Shown here: positions 29,477 through 38,818 of the stretch, piece by piece
How the letters are laid out: the number at the start of each line of letters is the position of its first letter
Numbering within the stretch: position 1 is the first letter of the stretch
Source: Rhodococcus sp. KBS0724
GTDB taxonomy: Bacteria; Actinomycetota; Actinomycetes; Mycobacteriales; Mycobacteriaceae
Assembly: GCF_005938745.2 (NCBI RefSeq)
Contig: NZ_VCBX02000001.1
Coordinates: 1 to 64,000 of the forward strand
Direction of reading: 5' to 3'
Length of the DNA stretch: 64,000 nt
Translations under genes and position numbers: made by a program
The notes under the pieces: generated by a model
What the model was told of the DNA's origin: nothing
The model's input: the letters and a program-made list of their open reading frames with translations, nothing else
Databases searched by the model: none

Positions 29477-31332
29477 CCGAGCTTCCCCGCACTGGCACGC
29501 AGCCGGATCAGGAGCGCAAGATCGAGCGCCTGGTCGGGCTGACGCCATTCGGTGCCGATCAAACGGTCGATGGATTCGAGTCGTTGATACAGGGTGTTCG
29601 CGTGGATTGCGAGGGCCGTTGCCGTCGCGGAGTGCCGGCAATTGTGAGCCAGGTACGACGCAAGAGTGTCCAGCAGCGGAACACCACGCCTGGCTTCCTC
29701 CTCGAGGAGTGGACCGAGAGACCGCTGGGTCAGCATCTCCAGTTCGTCTCGACCGGTGCGGCTGAGCAGGATTCGGTAGATACCGAGCGAACTGGCGGCT
29801 TCGACGTGTGACGCCCGGCCCAGAGTCTCGAGAACGTCGACGGTGCGCTGAGCCTCCACGTAGGCCCGCGCCAGAGCTTCTCCGCCGACGGCAGGATCGG
29901 CGATGCCGACGGTGGGATTCTCGGCCGGTTGTACCCAGGCAGCAGCCACCTCGGTGGGTGTCATTCCCGGAATCATGGCAATGACGCGGGAACCATGCTC
30001 GGCAACAACGGTTCCCGGAGGAAAGGCGATCTCCTCGATACTTCGACGCGCCCGATCGACCGCGTCGGCAGGACGGGCCACGACGACGGTGTACGAGCGG
30101 TCCGGGTTGAGGCCGGCCAGCCGGAACTGCCCCGTCACCTCGGCCGGGGTCGGGGCGGGCCGAGTGATGAGATCGACCAGGAATGCGTCGCGGGCGCGGC
30201 GGGTGGCTTCCCGGGCCGCACGTTCGCCGACCAGTGCCAGCGCCAGCGCCGGGGCCGAGCGTTCGAGAACCAATCGCATTGCCGCAGTGGGTTCTTGACG
30301 CGAAGTCAGGAACAACACACCCAGGCGATCGCCGGCGCTGCGGACCTCGACGGCAAATAGGAACTGCTCACCGTCGATCAGGGTCAGTGCTTGTTCACGC
30401 CGATCTGCGGCCAGTATCTCGAAGGCGCGCACCACACTGCCCCGCACATGCTGCAGTCCGGTCGGGATTTCGCCTCGGCCGGTTACGAAGAACACCGGGC
30501 ATCGCGTCGACGCCGACGCTTCCTGCACGAGTTCGCGAACTCCGCCGCCGCGCAACACAACGTGGGTCAGTGAGCGGTCCCACGTCAGCGTCTGTTCGAG
30601 AAGCGCTGTGCGCTTGGCAAGTTCGGTATTGGCGGCGTTGATCTCCGCGACCGTCGCGCGGTACTGCTCGAGGAGGCGAGCATTTTCGATAGCCACCGCC
30701 GCATGGGCGGCCAGCGCGGACAGTAGAGCGACCTCTTCGTTGCCGAAGCGTCGTTCCTGGCGCTTGCACGCGCACAACGCACCCAGGATCTTTCCGTCCA
30801 CCTGCAGTGGAACGGCCAGCAGACCGCGCATGTTCTCGGCGCGAGCGGCGTCGTCGGCTGGTCCGATGTGGGCAAACGACGGATCGTTGCGGTAGTCCGG
30901 TGTCCATGCGGGAGAGGAGTTTTCGACAACCCGGCCAATGAGGCCCTCACGGAAGGGGACGGTGAGTCCGAGTAGTTGCGCGGTATACGCGCCGCTGGTC
31001 ACTTCGATGATCAGGATGTCGTCGTGAATGAGCGCAAGATACGAGAGATCCACTCCGAGTAGCCGTTTTGCCTGGTCCACGATTTCCTGCAGGAGCGCGT
31101 GATGGTCGTGCATCGTGGTCAGCAGTGTTGCGATGTCGTTGAGTGCGGACAATTCGGTGGCACGCTGGCGGCGCTGGGCGAGGAGGCTGCGCAGCTGCAA
31201 GGCGGATCGTGCTGCCTGCTCGATATCGTGAACCTCGCCGGGCGGTGCGGCTTCGGCGAGTCGATCACGATGAGCGATCAATTCATCCGTTGACGCCTCG
31301 TTGAGGAGCATCTGTAGCCATTGTTCGTGCAT
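29467..31332 (-). CDS. GAF-domain PucR/CdaR-type transcriptional regulator
   Basis: The 621-residue regulator has an N-terminal helical region, a GAF sensor domain at about 75-215 (ATLLTTMHDHHALLQEIV..., GLLAVPLQVDGKILGAL), a middle region, and a C-terminal PucR helix-turn-helix (LASYLAHNCRHSATATALAIHANTLYQRL, broken in the middle by a turn). Such proteins control use of purine breakdown products and organic acids. ATG 31332 is preferred over GTG 31338 as GGGAG lies 5 bases upstream. It is divergent from the oxidase at 31459. Confidence 0.87.
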   Translation of the reverse strand: MHEQWLQMLLNEASTDELIAHRDRLAEAAPPGEVHDIEQAARSALQLRSLLAQRRQRATELSALNDIATLLTTMHDHHALLQEIVDQAKRLLGVDLSYLALIHDDILIIEVTSGAYTAQLLGLTVPFREGLIGRVVENSSPAWTPDYRNDPSFAHIGPADDAARAENMRGLLAVPLQVDGKILGALCACKRQERRFGNEEVALLSALAAHAAVAIENARLLEQYRATVAEINAANTELAKRTALLEQTLTWDRSLTHVVLRGGGVRELVQEASASTRCPVFFVTGRGEIPTGLQHVRGSVVRAFEILAADRREQALTLIDGEQFLFAVEVRSAGDRLGVLFLTSRQEPTAAMRLVLERSAPALALALVGERAAREATRRARDAFLVDLITRPAPTPAEVTGQFRLAGLNPDRSYTVVVARPADAVDRARRSIEEIAFPPGTVVAEHGSRVIAMIPGMTPTEVAAAWVQPAENPTVGIADPAVGGEALARAYVEAQRTVDVLETLGRASHVEAASSLGIYRILLSRTGRDELEMLTQRSLGPLLEEEARRGVPLLDTLASYLAHNCRHSATATALAIHANTLYQRLESIDRLIGTEWRQPDQALDLALLIRLRASAGKLGQI

Positions 31333-31458
31333 CGTCACTCCCAGCAGTATCGCCTCAGCACTTTAACCTCAGCGCATGGAGAAAAGGCACATACATCGGC
31401 CGATTCCCTGGAGTAAATCTACATGGGCTGGCGTTTTGGCTGTCACTATCGTGGAGTT

Positions 31459-32859
31459 ATGACTTCGCTTGATCAGGCCGCCGTCGACTCCGTCGCGCTC
31501 CGCGAGGCGATCGGCTCGCAGATCGACGCAGATCGCCTCATCGTGGATCCGGACATCATGGCGAGCTACGCCCATGACGATGCCGAATGGGCTCCGTACG
31601 CCATGCCGGTTGCCGTCGTGCGTCCCCGCACTGCCGAGCAGGTCCAGGCCGTTGTCCGCGCTTGCATCGCGCACGGTGCGCCGGTGGTGACGCGTGGCGC
31701 CGGAACAGGTCTGTCCGGTGGTGCCAACGCCGTTTCCGGTGGTGTGGTGATTGCCTTCGACGCGATGAACGCCATCAAGGAGATCAACACCCTCGAGCGG
31801 TTGGCTGTCGTGGAGCCAGGCGTGGTCAACGATCACCTGCGTGAGGCGTGCGCCGAGCAGGGCCTCTGGTACCCGCCGGACCCGGCCAGCGCTCCGTGGT
31901 CGACCATCGGCGGCAACGTCGCGACCAACGCGGGCGGTCTGTGCTGCGTCAAATACGGAGTCACCAAGGACTACGTGTTGGGCATGCAGGTGGTCACCGG
32001 TACCGGCGAACTCGTACGCCTGGGGCGTCGTACAGCCAAGGGTGTCGCGGGATTCGATCTTTCGGCACTGATGGTGGGCTCGGAGGGAACTCTCGGCGTG
32101 ATTACCGAAGTGACCGTGAAACTGCGTCCTCAGCGCGATCCTGAACGCACGATCGTCGGCTATTTCGATTCCATCGTCGCCGCCGGAAAGGCTGTTGAAG
32201 CCGTTGCCGCAGAAGGCCTCACGCCATCTGCTCTCGAATTGATCGATCGGCAGTGCCTGCTGGCTGTCGACGCATGGAAGAACATGGGCCTGTCCGCCGA
32301 CGCTGAGGTGGTGCTTCTCGGACGGATCGACACTCCCGGTGAGATCGGCGACGCCGAAGCCGAGCGAATGTTGGCGTGTTTCAACCGCTCCGGTGCCACG
32401 TGGAGTGCCCGTTCCACCGACCAGGAAGAAGCCGACGCACTGTTCTCGGCTCGCCGTCTCGCGTATCCCGCCCTCGAGCGACTGGGGCCGGTGCTGACCG
32501 AGGACATCTGCGTTCCCAAGGCTGCGGTTCCGGAAATGTTGGCCCGCATCGAACAGATCTCGGCCCGGCACGACACCCACATCGCAAATATCGCGCACGC
32601 CGGTGACGGCAACCTGCACCCTCTGTTGATCACGCCCCACGACGACGAGGCGGCGCGTGCCCGCGCTCAGGCCGCTTTTGCCGAGATCATCGACAACGCC
32701 CTCGAGTTGGGGGGAACAGTCACCGGTGAGCACGGCGTCGGCCTGCTCAAGATGGGCGGTCTGGCCCAGGAACTCTCGCCGGCCGTGGTCGCGATGCATC
32801 ATGCGATCAAAGGCGCGCTGGATCCGCACGGAATCATGAACCCCGGCAAGGTGATCTGA
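31459..32859 (+). CDS. FAD-linked glycolate/D-lactate oxidase (GlcD family)
   Basis: The 466-residue flavoprotein has the PCMH-type FAD-binding domain (VVTRGAGTGLSGGAN, IGGNVATNAGGLCCVKYG, GSEGTLGVITEVT) and a C-terminal substrate domain with HAGDGNLHP and the ending DPHGIMNPGKV. These oxidise 2-hydroxy acids such as glycolate or D-lactate to keto acids. No GlcE or GlcF subunit is adjacent, so it acts alone or is a D-lactate or D-2-hydroxyglutarate type enzyme. The 126-base gap to the divergent GAF-PucR gene likely holds its control region. Confidence 0.9.
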   Translation: MTSLDQAAVDSVALREAIGSQIDADRLIVDPDIMASYAHDDAEWAPYAMPVAVVRPRTAEQVQAVVRACIAHGAPVVTRGAGTGLSGGANAVSGGVVIAFDAMNAIKEINTLERLAVVEPGVVNDHLREACAEQGLWYPPDPASAPWSTIGGNVATNAGGLCCVKYGVTKDYVLGMQVVTGTGELVRLGRRTAKGVAGFDLSALMVGSEGTLGVITEVTVKLRPQRDPERTIVGYFDSIVAAGKAVEAVAAEGLTPSALELIDRQCLLAVDAWKNMGLSADAEVVLLGRIDTPGEIGDAEAERMLACFNRSGATWSARSTDQEEADALFSARRLAYPALERLGPVLTEDICVPKAAVPEMLARIEQISARHDTHIANIAHAGDGNLHPLLITPHDDEAARARAQAAFAEIIDNALELGGTVTGEHGVGLLKMGGLAQELSPAVVAMHHAIKGALDPHGIMNPGKVI

Positions 32860-32923
32860 AGAGCAGGTCCGTAACCGAATCGGTTTCCGGAGTTACATCA
32901 CTGAAATGGCGGCTACCTACGCT

Positions 32924-32947
32924 GAGTTGAACCACTTGGTTCAACTC
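32924..32947. promoter_or_regulatory. Perfect 24-base palindrome in front of the dioxygenase gene
   Basis: GAGTTGAACCA, two bases CT, and TGGTTCAACTC form an 11+2+11 perfect dyad ending 28 bases before the dioxygenase ATG. Position in the core promoter or leader and perfect symmetry make it a strong operator candidate for the TetR-family gene that faces the dioxygenase. Confidence 0.75.
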
Positions 32948-32975
32948 GGTTTCACATCGACGTAGGGAGTCGCGA

Positions 32976-33824
32976 ATGTTCTCGTCTCAACTAACGCAGG
33001 CCAGTGTCGTTCCCCGGCGCGTGGACACCGTGGCGGCCGTCCGGGCAGCCATCGCGCTCGACGGCGCCGCGGTATTCGGTGGACTGCACACCGAGGCCGA
33101 CGCCATTGCCTTTGCGTCGAAGCTCCTCGGTGACAAGTACATTCGCGTCGGGCGCCAGTTCGAGGCAACAGCCCGAAGTCAGAACGCGGAAGCTGCAGTT
33201 GTCGACGAGCAACCGGTGGACAAGCGTGGCCGCAAACGGTACTTCGACATGTCGTCGGATCGGATGACGGCACACAACGACGGCTTTGCGTTCGGCGACT
33301 ACGCGCCCGACTATCTGTTTCTGTGGTGCAAGCAGCCGGCACTTCCCAGTGGGGGAGATTCGTTTCTGATCGACGCCGTCAAGCTCACCCGGCTGCTGGC
33401 ACTGGATCCGTCCACGGCCGCGTTGGCGGACTTCTGCTGGACCGTGGACATCGACCATTCCGAGCCGAATTTCCAGCAGTCCACGTTCTCGCCCATCGCC
33501 AGGACGGTTGCCAGTGGTCGTGAGCAGGCGCGATACCACCCCTTCCTCGCGCCGATCGAGGGTGAATCCGAAGATGTGCAGTGGCCGATGGTCAAGCAGT
33601 GGAGCGAGGCCGTGATCCAGGTGCGCGACAGTGGACCGATGTTCCGCGCCGAGGCCGGCGAGATGATCTGCATCGACAATTACCGCGTACTGCACGGGCG
33701 TGACGGATACACCGATCCGAATCGTGAGTTGTACTCGATCTGGGGATGGTCGACCGACGCCGTCGCAGTTCCGCAGCAGGCCCTCGACATCGTGCAACCG
33801 GACCTTGCGGCGCTCGCTATGTAA
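32976..33824 (+). CDS. TauD/TfdA-family Fe(II)/2-oxoglutarate dioxygenase
   Basis: The 282-residue protein has the iron facial triad: AHNDGFAFG supplies HxD (about residues 96-100) and the distal histidine is in VLHGRDGY; the Arg for 2-oxoglutarate follows in PNRELYSIWGW. It hydroxylates or desaturates a small molecule; candidates are amino acids, alkyl sulfates or carnitine-like compounds, and the substrate is unknown. Ribosome site GGGAGT lies upstream. It overlaps the convergent TetR gene by 8 bases. Confidence 0.83.
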   Translation: MFSSQLTQASVVPRRVDTVAAVRAAIALDGAAVFGGLHTEADAIAFASKLLGDKYIRVGRQFEATARSQNAEAAVVDEQPVDKRGRKRYFDMSSDRMTAHNDGFAFGDYAPDYLFLWCKQPALPSGGDSFLIDAVKLTRLLALDPSTAALADFCWTVDIDHSEPNFQQSTFSPIARTVASGREQARYHPFLAPIEGESEDVQWPMVKQWSEAVIQVRDSGPMFRAEAGEMICIDNYRVLHGRDGYTDPNRELYSIWGWSTDAVAVPQQALDIVQPDLAALAM

Positions 33825-34437
33825 TCGGCTGCGCAGCAGAGTAAATGGTGGCGACGATCGACTCTGTCAGATGCCGGGCGGCGCGATCGACGATTGCGCT
33901 GTCCCCGGCTCCGATCAGCGTCATCTGAAACCCGCGCCACGCGGCCACGATTTCGTGTCCCAGAGTTTCGGCAAGTTCGGCGTCGACGCCGGTTTCGGCT
34001 ATGGCGCGGGCAGTTTCGTCGGCCCACTCGTTGGCGACGCCCTCGAGGAGCGGGCGGTACTGCTTCGAATCGAACGCGGCCACCCCGAAGAGTTCGAAGA
34101 AGAGTCGATGGTACGCAACAAGTTCGGGGTCGGCGAGGATGTCCCACGCGCCGTGGAGACGGTCCGCGATGGGGATCTCGGAATCGCGGATCAGATCGAG
34201 GAGGTGAGCTATCCCGGGAAAGCGGAGCCCGGCGCGGCGTAGTGCCTCGAGGAGCAAGCCGGCCTTGCTCCCGAAGTAGTAGAGGACCATGCGATTGTTG
34301 GAGCCGAGGGCGCGGCTCAACCCCCGGAGCGTTGCAGAGGAGACGCCGAACTCGAGCACGTAATCGGCCGCGAGATCGAGAAGGCGGTCGCGCTCCGCGC
34401 GCTCTGAACTGCGCTCCGCGCTCTCTGGACTGCTCAC
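33817..34437 (-). CDS. TetR-family transcriptional regulator
   Basis: The 206-residue repressor has an N-terminal helix-turn-helix (LAADYVLEFGVSSATLRGL, then the NNRMVLYYFGSKAGLL recognition region) and a helical ligand domain. Its first 17 residues repeat SAERSSERAERD, encoded by an imperfect DNA duplication near 34392-34430. It ends inside the convergent dioxygenase gene. The perfect palindrome before the dioxygenase is its likely operator. Confidence 0.88.
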   Translation of the reverse strand: MSSPESAERSSERAERDRLLDLAADYVLEFGVSSATLRGLSRALGSNNRMVLYYFGSKAGLLLEALRRAGLRFPGIAHLLDLIRDSEIPIADRLHGAWDILADPELVAYHRLFFELFGVAAFDSKQYRPLLEGVANEWADETARAIAETGVDAELAETLGHEIVAAWRGFQMTLIGAGDSAIVDRAARHLTESIVATIYSAAQPIT

Positions 34438-34446
34438 CGCTCGACT

Positions 34447-34938
34447 CTACTTCTCGGGCGGTACCAAGCCGTGGACCGTGAGCACCTCGAGGACGTCCTC
34501 GGGGTTGGTGCCCAGATCCCAGCGGCCGAAGATCAACAGCTTCTCGGTGTCGGTCGATCGGTCGACTATGTCGATCTCGAGCATGGGGACGCGTCGACCC
34601 AGACGTGGGTAGCGCACCAGGCGTACCCGGTCGATCTGCGGCTGGGGAAACACGTGGCGCGCGAGTAGACGCTGCACGGCGATAGCTGGGGTGCCGTTGT
34701 CGTCGATCACGGCGAGTCGCGGACGCTGCTTCAGGGCAAGTCCGGCCATGACGAACAATCCGATCACGGCGAGGGCGAGAAGGAACCGTCCGGCGGTCTC
34801 CGTCGGCACCACGATCGCGGCGATCGCGAGCGCGATTCCGCCGGCGAACATCGCGTAGACGGCGCTCATCGGAGTGGCCCACGAGACCACGTCCGAGCCG
34901 TTGTCACGAGGCTGTGGATGAAATTCATCCTCGAGCAT
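34447..34938 (-). CDS. Membrane protein with bacterial PH-like domain (Rv0010c type)
   Basis: The 163-residue protein has two membrane helices (about 27-45 and 50-68) followed by a soluble domain (RPRLAVIDDNGTPAIAVQ..., LEIDIVDRS..., EDVLEVLTVHGL) as in the conserved actinobacterial gene next to crgA. Function is unknown. Its ATG (34938) falls on the edge of a cluster of DnaA boxes, so expression could respond to DnaA. Confidence 0.8.
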   Translation of the reverse strand: MLEDEFHPQPRDNGSDVVSWATPMSAVYAMFAGGIALAIAAIVVPTETAGRFLLALAVIGLFVMAGLALKQRPRLAVIDDNGTPAIAVQRLLARHVFPQPQIDRVRLVRYPRLGRRVPMLEIDIVDRSTDTEKLLIFGRWDLGTNPEDVLEVLTVHGLVPPEK

Positions 34939-34977
34939 GTGGATAACTTCCTAGGTTGTCCACAGGAGTTATCCACA
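34913..34977. promoter_or_regulatory. Cluster of DnaA boxes away from oriC
   Basis: Three perfect boxes lie within 40 bases: TGTGGATAA 34938-34946, TTGTCCACA 34956-34964 and TTATCCACA 34969-34977. A fourth, TGTGGATGA (34913-34921), has one mismatch. Orientation alternates. The cluster sits at the 5' end of the PH-like gene and upstream of it, 33 kb from dnaA. Per base it is denser than oriC. It may be a DnaA-titration or regulatory site. Confidence 0.8.
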
Positions 34978-35045
34978 CTGGGGATGAATGACACCCATGT
35001 AATTGAAAGCCGGTCACGATCAGGGAAAAATCGGGAACGCGCAGG

Positions 35046-35309
35046 TCAACGCCATTTCATGGTCATGATGAGTCCCACCACCATGAATCCGAAGCCGATC
35101 AGGAAGTTATACGCTCCCAAGTCGTTCATCCATGTGATCGAATCTGCGGCCAAGTAATACACAATCAGCCATGCCAATCCGACAAGCATGAAACCGAGCA
35201 TCACCGAGACGTACAACGTGCTCGACGGACCCATCTTCACCTTGACCGGAGTGCGGTTCGCCGGGTTGATCGTGTAGTCGTTCTTCTTGCGTACCTTCGA
35301 CTTGGGCAT
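35046..35309 (-). CDS. crgA: Cell division protein CrgA
   Basis: The 87-residue protein has a basic cytoplasmic N-terminus ([16 protein letters not shown]) and two membrane helices (about 30-52 and 66-84), ending MTMKWR. CrgA recruits FtsI and other divisome proteins in mycobacteria and influences septation in Streptomyces. Length and motifs match the family. Its 5' region borders the DUF881 gene. Confidence 0.95.
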   Translation of the reverse strand: MPKSKVRKKNDYTINPANRTPVKVKMGPSSTLYVSVMLGFMLVGLAWLIVYYLAADSITWMNDLGAYNFLIGFGFMVVGLIMTMKWR

Positions 35310-35426
35310 AACGTCCTCGCTCTTACGGTGTGACCTGCATATGTGTACCTACACGCTAACGTAGCTGGGTCCGGCCGGTCACGGGCCGACTGGGCATGAC
35401 AGAGCGAGAATCAGTGACAGCGGAAA

Positions 35427-36176
35427 GTGACAGCGGAAGAAGCGGAGAGTGACGTGGGACAAACCGTCGGGTCCACCGGGTCGCGCACCTTCTGGCGCGT
35501 CGGTGTCCTTGTCGTCTGCCTCGTGGCGGGACTGATGGTCGCTACCGCTTCGCGCTCCGCCGAAGAGAATCAGCTTCAGGTCACCGACAGCACCAGGCTC
35601 TCCGATCTAGTGCGCAGCGCGCAGGCAGACGCCGACGGTATTTCCGCGACCCGCGACGAACTCTCGGCGCAACTGAACGCACTTCAAGTGGAGGCGGCGC
35701 GATCCGACGACGGCGTTGCCGAGGCGCTTGCCGAACTCGATGCGATGTCCGTCGACGCGGGTCTGACGGAGATGACCGGCCCCGGTGTGGTTGTCACCAT
35801 GACCGACGCGCCCCGCAATGCGGATGGCAAGTACCCCGTCGACGCCACCCCGGACGACCTGGTGGTGCATCAGCAGGACGTCCAGAGTGTTCTGAACGCG
35901 CTGTGGGCGGGCGGAGCCGAAGCGGTGGGGATGCAAGACCAGAGGATCGTGAACACGTCGGCGCCACGGTGTATCGGCAACACCCTGCTCTTGCATGGTC
36001 GGACATACAGCCCGCCGTACGTCATGCGGGCGATCGGCAACACCGAACGGTTAGAGGCCGCGTTGGCCGGCGAACCGGGAATTCGGGTGTTCAAGCAGTA
36101 CGCCACCAGGTTCGGTCTCGGCTACACCCAGGCGAGTTCGGGCGACATCACACTGCCCGCGTACACCGGCGGTTAG
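35427..36176 (+). CDS. DUF881 membrane-anchored protein
   Basis: The 249-residue protein has one N-terminal membrane helix (FWRVGVLVVCLVAGLMVATA), a short coiled coil (about 60-105), and the DUF881 domain with GPGVVVTMTDAP, VVHQQDVQSVLNALW and GNTLLLHGRTYSPPY. The family (Rv0012 type) lies between crgA and pabA in actinobacteria; role unknown. The start is uncertain: GTG 35427 is used, but GTG 35454 also has a GGAGAG nearby. The region has a tandem GTGACAGCGGAA repeat at 35414-35438. Confidence 0.85.
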   Translation: MTAEEAESDVGQTVGSTGSRTFWRVGVLVVCLVAGLMVATASRSAEENQLQVTDSTRLSDLVRSAQADADGISATRDELSAQLNALQVEAARSDDGVAEALAELDAMSVDAGLTEMTGPGVVVTMTDAPRNADGKYPVDATPDDLVVHQQDVQSVLNALWAGGAEAVGMQDQRIVNTSAPRCIGNTLLLHGRTYSPPYVMRAIGNTERLEAALAGEPGIRVFKQYATRFGLGYTQASSGDITLPAYTGG

Positions 36177-36198
36177 CGCGGGCGTTTACCCTGCTCTT

Positions 36199-36870
36199 AT
36201 GAGGATTCTCGTCGTCGACAACTACGACAGCTTTGTGTTCAACCTGGTTCAGTACCTGGGTCAGCTCGGAACCGAAGCCGTGGTGTGGCGTAACGACGAT
36301 CCGCGACTGACCGCTCCTGGCGGCCTCCACGCGGCTGCCGAGCAGTTCGACGGCATTCTCCTGAGCCCCGGCCCCGGCACTCCGCAGCGCGCGGGAGTGA
36401 CCATGGACCTGGTGAAAGTGTGTGCCGAAACCAAGACGCCGGTACTCGGTGTCTGCCTCGGACATCAGGCGATCGGCGCCGCCTTCGGAGCAACCGTGGA
36501 TCGTGCCCCGGAGCTGTTGCACGGGAAAACGAGCAAGGTTCACCACACGAACGTCGGTGTTCTGGCCGGTCTACCCAATCCGTTCACCGCGACGCGCTAC
36601 CACTCGCTGACGGTTCTCGAAGACACCATTCCCGACGAACTGGAAATCACCGCGCACACCGAGAGTGGCGTCGTGATGGCCATGCGTCACCGCGAGCTTC
36701 CCATTCACTGCGTGCAGTTCCACCCCGAATCCGTTCTCACGCAGGGCGGGCATCGGATGCTGGCCAACTGGTTGACCGTATGCGGCGAGGCTCCACCGGA
36801 AGCGCTTGTCGCGGCCCTCGAAGCTGAGGTCGCATCGGCGCTCGGTGGAGCCCTGCCCGCAATACTCTGA
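36199..36870 (+). CDS. pabA: Glutamine amidotransferase, aminodeoxychorismate/anthranilate synthase component II
   Basis: The 223-residue class I glutamine amidotransferase supplies ammonia for p-aminobenzoate (folate) or anthranilate synthesis. It has VDNYDSFVFNL at the N-terminus, oxyanion LSPGPGTP, the nucleophile cysteine in VLGVCLGHQAIG, and the catalytic His-Glu in VQFHPESV. Placement next to pknB is conserved; the gene is labelled trpG in some genomes, but no trp genes are nearby, so the folate role is preferred. It converges on pknB with 16 bases between stops. Confidence 0.93.
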   Translation: MRILVVDNYDSFVFNLVQYLGQLGTEAVVWRNDDPRLTAPGGLHAAAEQFDGILLSPGPGTPQRAGVTMDLVKVCAETKTPVLGVCLGHQAIGAAFGATVDRAPELLHGKTSKVHHTNVGVLAGLPNPFTATRYHSLTVLEDTIPDELEITAHTESGVVMAMRHRELPIHCVQFHPESVLTQGGHRMLANWLTVCGEAPPEALVAALEAEVASALGGALPAIL

Positions 36871-36886
36871 TCTAGCGACTCCCGGC

Positions 36887-38818
36887 TCAGCGGTTGGGAA
36901 TTCCCAACGCGCCCACACTGACCGTGACAACCGCGTCCTTGGAGATCTCGGACCCGGCCGGCTGAGTCTGCGAGAGAACCTTGCCGACCATTTCCGGTAC
37001 GAGTGTGGTGGTCTGCGTCTGCACCAACTGGCCGGCCGTTCCGGCCCAGCCGGCTGCCCGCAGCGTGGTCAACGCCTCGGAGACGGTCTTGTTGGTGAGA
37101 TCGGGCATCGCGATCTTGTTGCCGTTCGACACCCGCAGCGTCACTGTCGAGCCCTTGGTTGCCGAGGTTCCACCGACGGGATCAGTGGAGACAACCTGGC
37201 CTGCAGGCAGCCCTGAGTCGATCTCGGTGATCGACACGACAAAACCGGCGCCTTCGATGTTGGGGCGCGCCACCTCTTCACGCTGTCCCGTGACATCGGG
37301 AACACGGACCTGTTCGGGACCGGAACCGACGGTGATCGAGACTGCCGAATCGAGCACTACCGAAACCCCGCTCGCCGGATCCTGCCCGACAACCTTGTCG
37401 ACCTCGGCGATCGTCGACGCGGCCTGACCGATCGTGGGATCGAGTCGCAAGCCGATGGCGTTGAGTTTGCGTTCGGCGTCGTCCTGGCTCAATCCGGTCA
37501 AGCGCGGGATGGCGACCTGCTCCGGTCCGGTGGAGACGTCGAGCGTGACGGTGCTGCCCTTCTCGAGGTTGACTCCGCCGACCGGGCGCGTGGTGATCAC
37601 GTTGCCCGGCGCAACAACCTTGTCGTTCTTGTTCTGGCGTTCGACGTTGAAGCCGGCGTTGCGAAGCGTCGCCTCCGCGGAATCGGCGGGCTGATTGGTC
37701 AGTCCCGTCGGAACGGCGACGTTTTCCGTCTTCGGTGAGTTCACCTGCCACAGGAAGGCGCCGATCAATGCGATGACGATGACGGCCGCGAAGCCCATCA
37801 ACGCGTAGCGCAGACCCTTCTTCTTGGCTGGCGGCTCCGGTGCCCGCCTACTCGCGGCGGCGGTGGTGACGGGTGCGACGGGATCGGCAGCAGTGCGGAG
37901 ATTTCCGGTCTCGCTGCCGACGGCCCCGAGAATCGTGGTGCGATCCTCGTCGTTCATCACCATCGGCGCGCTCGGACGCTGACCGCCGAGCACCCGAACC
38001 AGATCGCTGCGCATGTCGCCCGCGCTCTGGTAGCGGTTGGCGGGGTTCTTGCTCATCGCCTTGAGGATGATCGAATCCAGCTCGCGCGGAATGTCGGGGT
38101 TGATCTCCGACGGCGTCGGCGGATCCTCGCGGACATGCTGGTACGCCACCGCAACGGGAGAGTCGCCGGAGAACGGCGGCTGGCCGGTGAGGACCTCGTA
38201 CAGCACACAGCCGAGTGAGTAGACGTCCGAACGAGCGTCGACCTGCTCGCCGCGCGCCTGCTCGGGTGAGAGGTACTGGGCGGTGCCGATCACGGCAGCC
38301 GTCTGTGTCATCGGGCTGGACGCGTCGGAGATCGCTCGCGCGATACCGAAGTCCATCACCTTCACGGCGCCGGCGCGGTTGATCATGATGTTGGCCGGCT
38401 TGACGTCACGGTGGACGATGCCGTTGCGGTGACTGAAGTCGAGGGCGGCGCAGACGTCCGCGATCACTTCCATCGCATGACGCGGCGCCATCGGGCCGTT
38501 GCTGCGCACGATGTCCCGCAGGGTGTCACCGTCGACGTACTCCATCACGATGTACGGCAGCGGTCCAGCGTCGGTCTCGGCTTCACCGGTGTCGTAGACG
38601 GCCACGATCGCCGGGTGATTCAGCGCGGCAGCATTGTGCGCTTCACGACGGAACCGCAAGTAGAACGTAGGGTCGCGCGCGAGGTCGGCCCGCAGGACCT
38701 TGATGGCTACATCTCGGCTGAGGCGGAGGTCGCGTGCCAGATGAACCTCGGACATTCCACCGAAGCCGAGAATCTCACCCAGCTCGTATCGGGAGGAGAG
38801 ATTACGAGGTGTCGTCAT
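36887..38818 (-). CDS. pknB: PASTA-domain Ser/Thr protein kinase PknB
   Basis: The 643-residue kinase senses cell-wall fragments and phosphorylates division, peptidoglycan and FHA proteins. The kinase domain has [11 protein letters not shown], catalytic lysine in [15 protein letters not shown] and the activation loop [18 protein letters not shown] as in mycobacterial PknB. A juxtamembrane linker, one helix at about 340-362, and four extracellular PASTA repeats follow. It is the last gene of the unit and overlaps pknA by 4 bases. Confidence 0.98.
   Translation of the reverse strand: MTTPRNLSSRYELGEILGFGGMSEVHLARDLRLSRDVAIKVLRADLARDPTFYLRFRREAHNAAALNHPAIVAVYDTGEAETDAGPLPYIVMEYVDGDTLRDIVRSNGPMAPRHAMEVIADVCAALDFSHRNGIVHRDVKPANIMINRAGAVKVMDFGIARAISDASSPMTQTAAVIGTAQYLSPEQARGEQVDARSDVYSLGCVLYEVLTGQPPFSGDSPVAVAYQHVREDPPTPSEINPDIPRELDSIILKAMSKNPANRYQSAGDMRSDLVRVLGGQRPSAPMVMNDEDRTTILGAVGSETGNLRTAADPVAPVTTAAASRRAPEPPAKKKGLRYALMGFAAVIVIALIGAFLWQVNSPKTENVAVPTGLTNQPADSAEATLRNAGFNVERQNKNDKVVAPGNVITTRPVGGVNLEKGSTVTLDVSTGPEQVAIPRLTGLSQDDAERKLNAIGLRLDPTIGQAASTIAEVDKVVGQDPASGVSVVLDSAVSITVGSGPEQVRVPDVTGQREEVARPNIEGAGFVVSITEIDSGLPAGQVVSTDPVGGTSATKGSTVTLRVSNGNKIAMPDLTNKTVSEALTTLRAAGWAGTAGQLVQTQTTTLVPEMVGKVLSQTQPAGSEISKDAVVTVSVGALGIPNR

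Noticed and set aside
31369..32829. A 486-codon minus-strand frame opposite the glycolate/lactate oxidase
   Set aside because: The plus strand carries all FAD-binding motifs; no motif on the minus strand.
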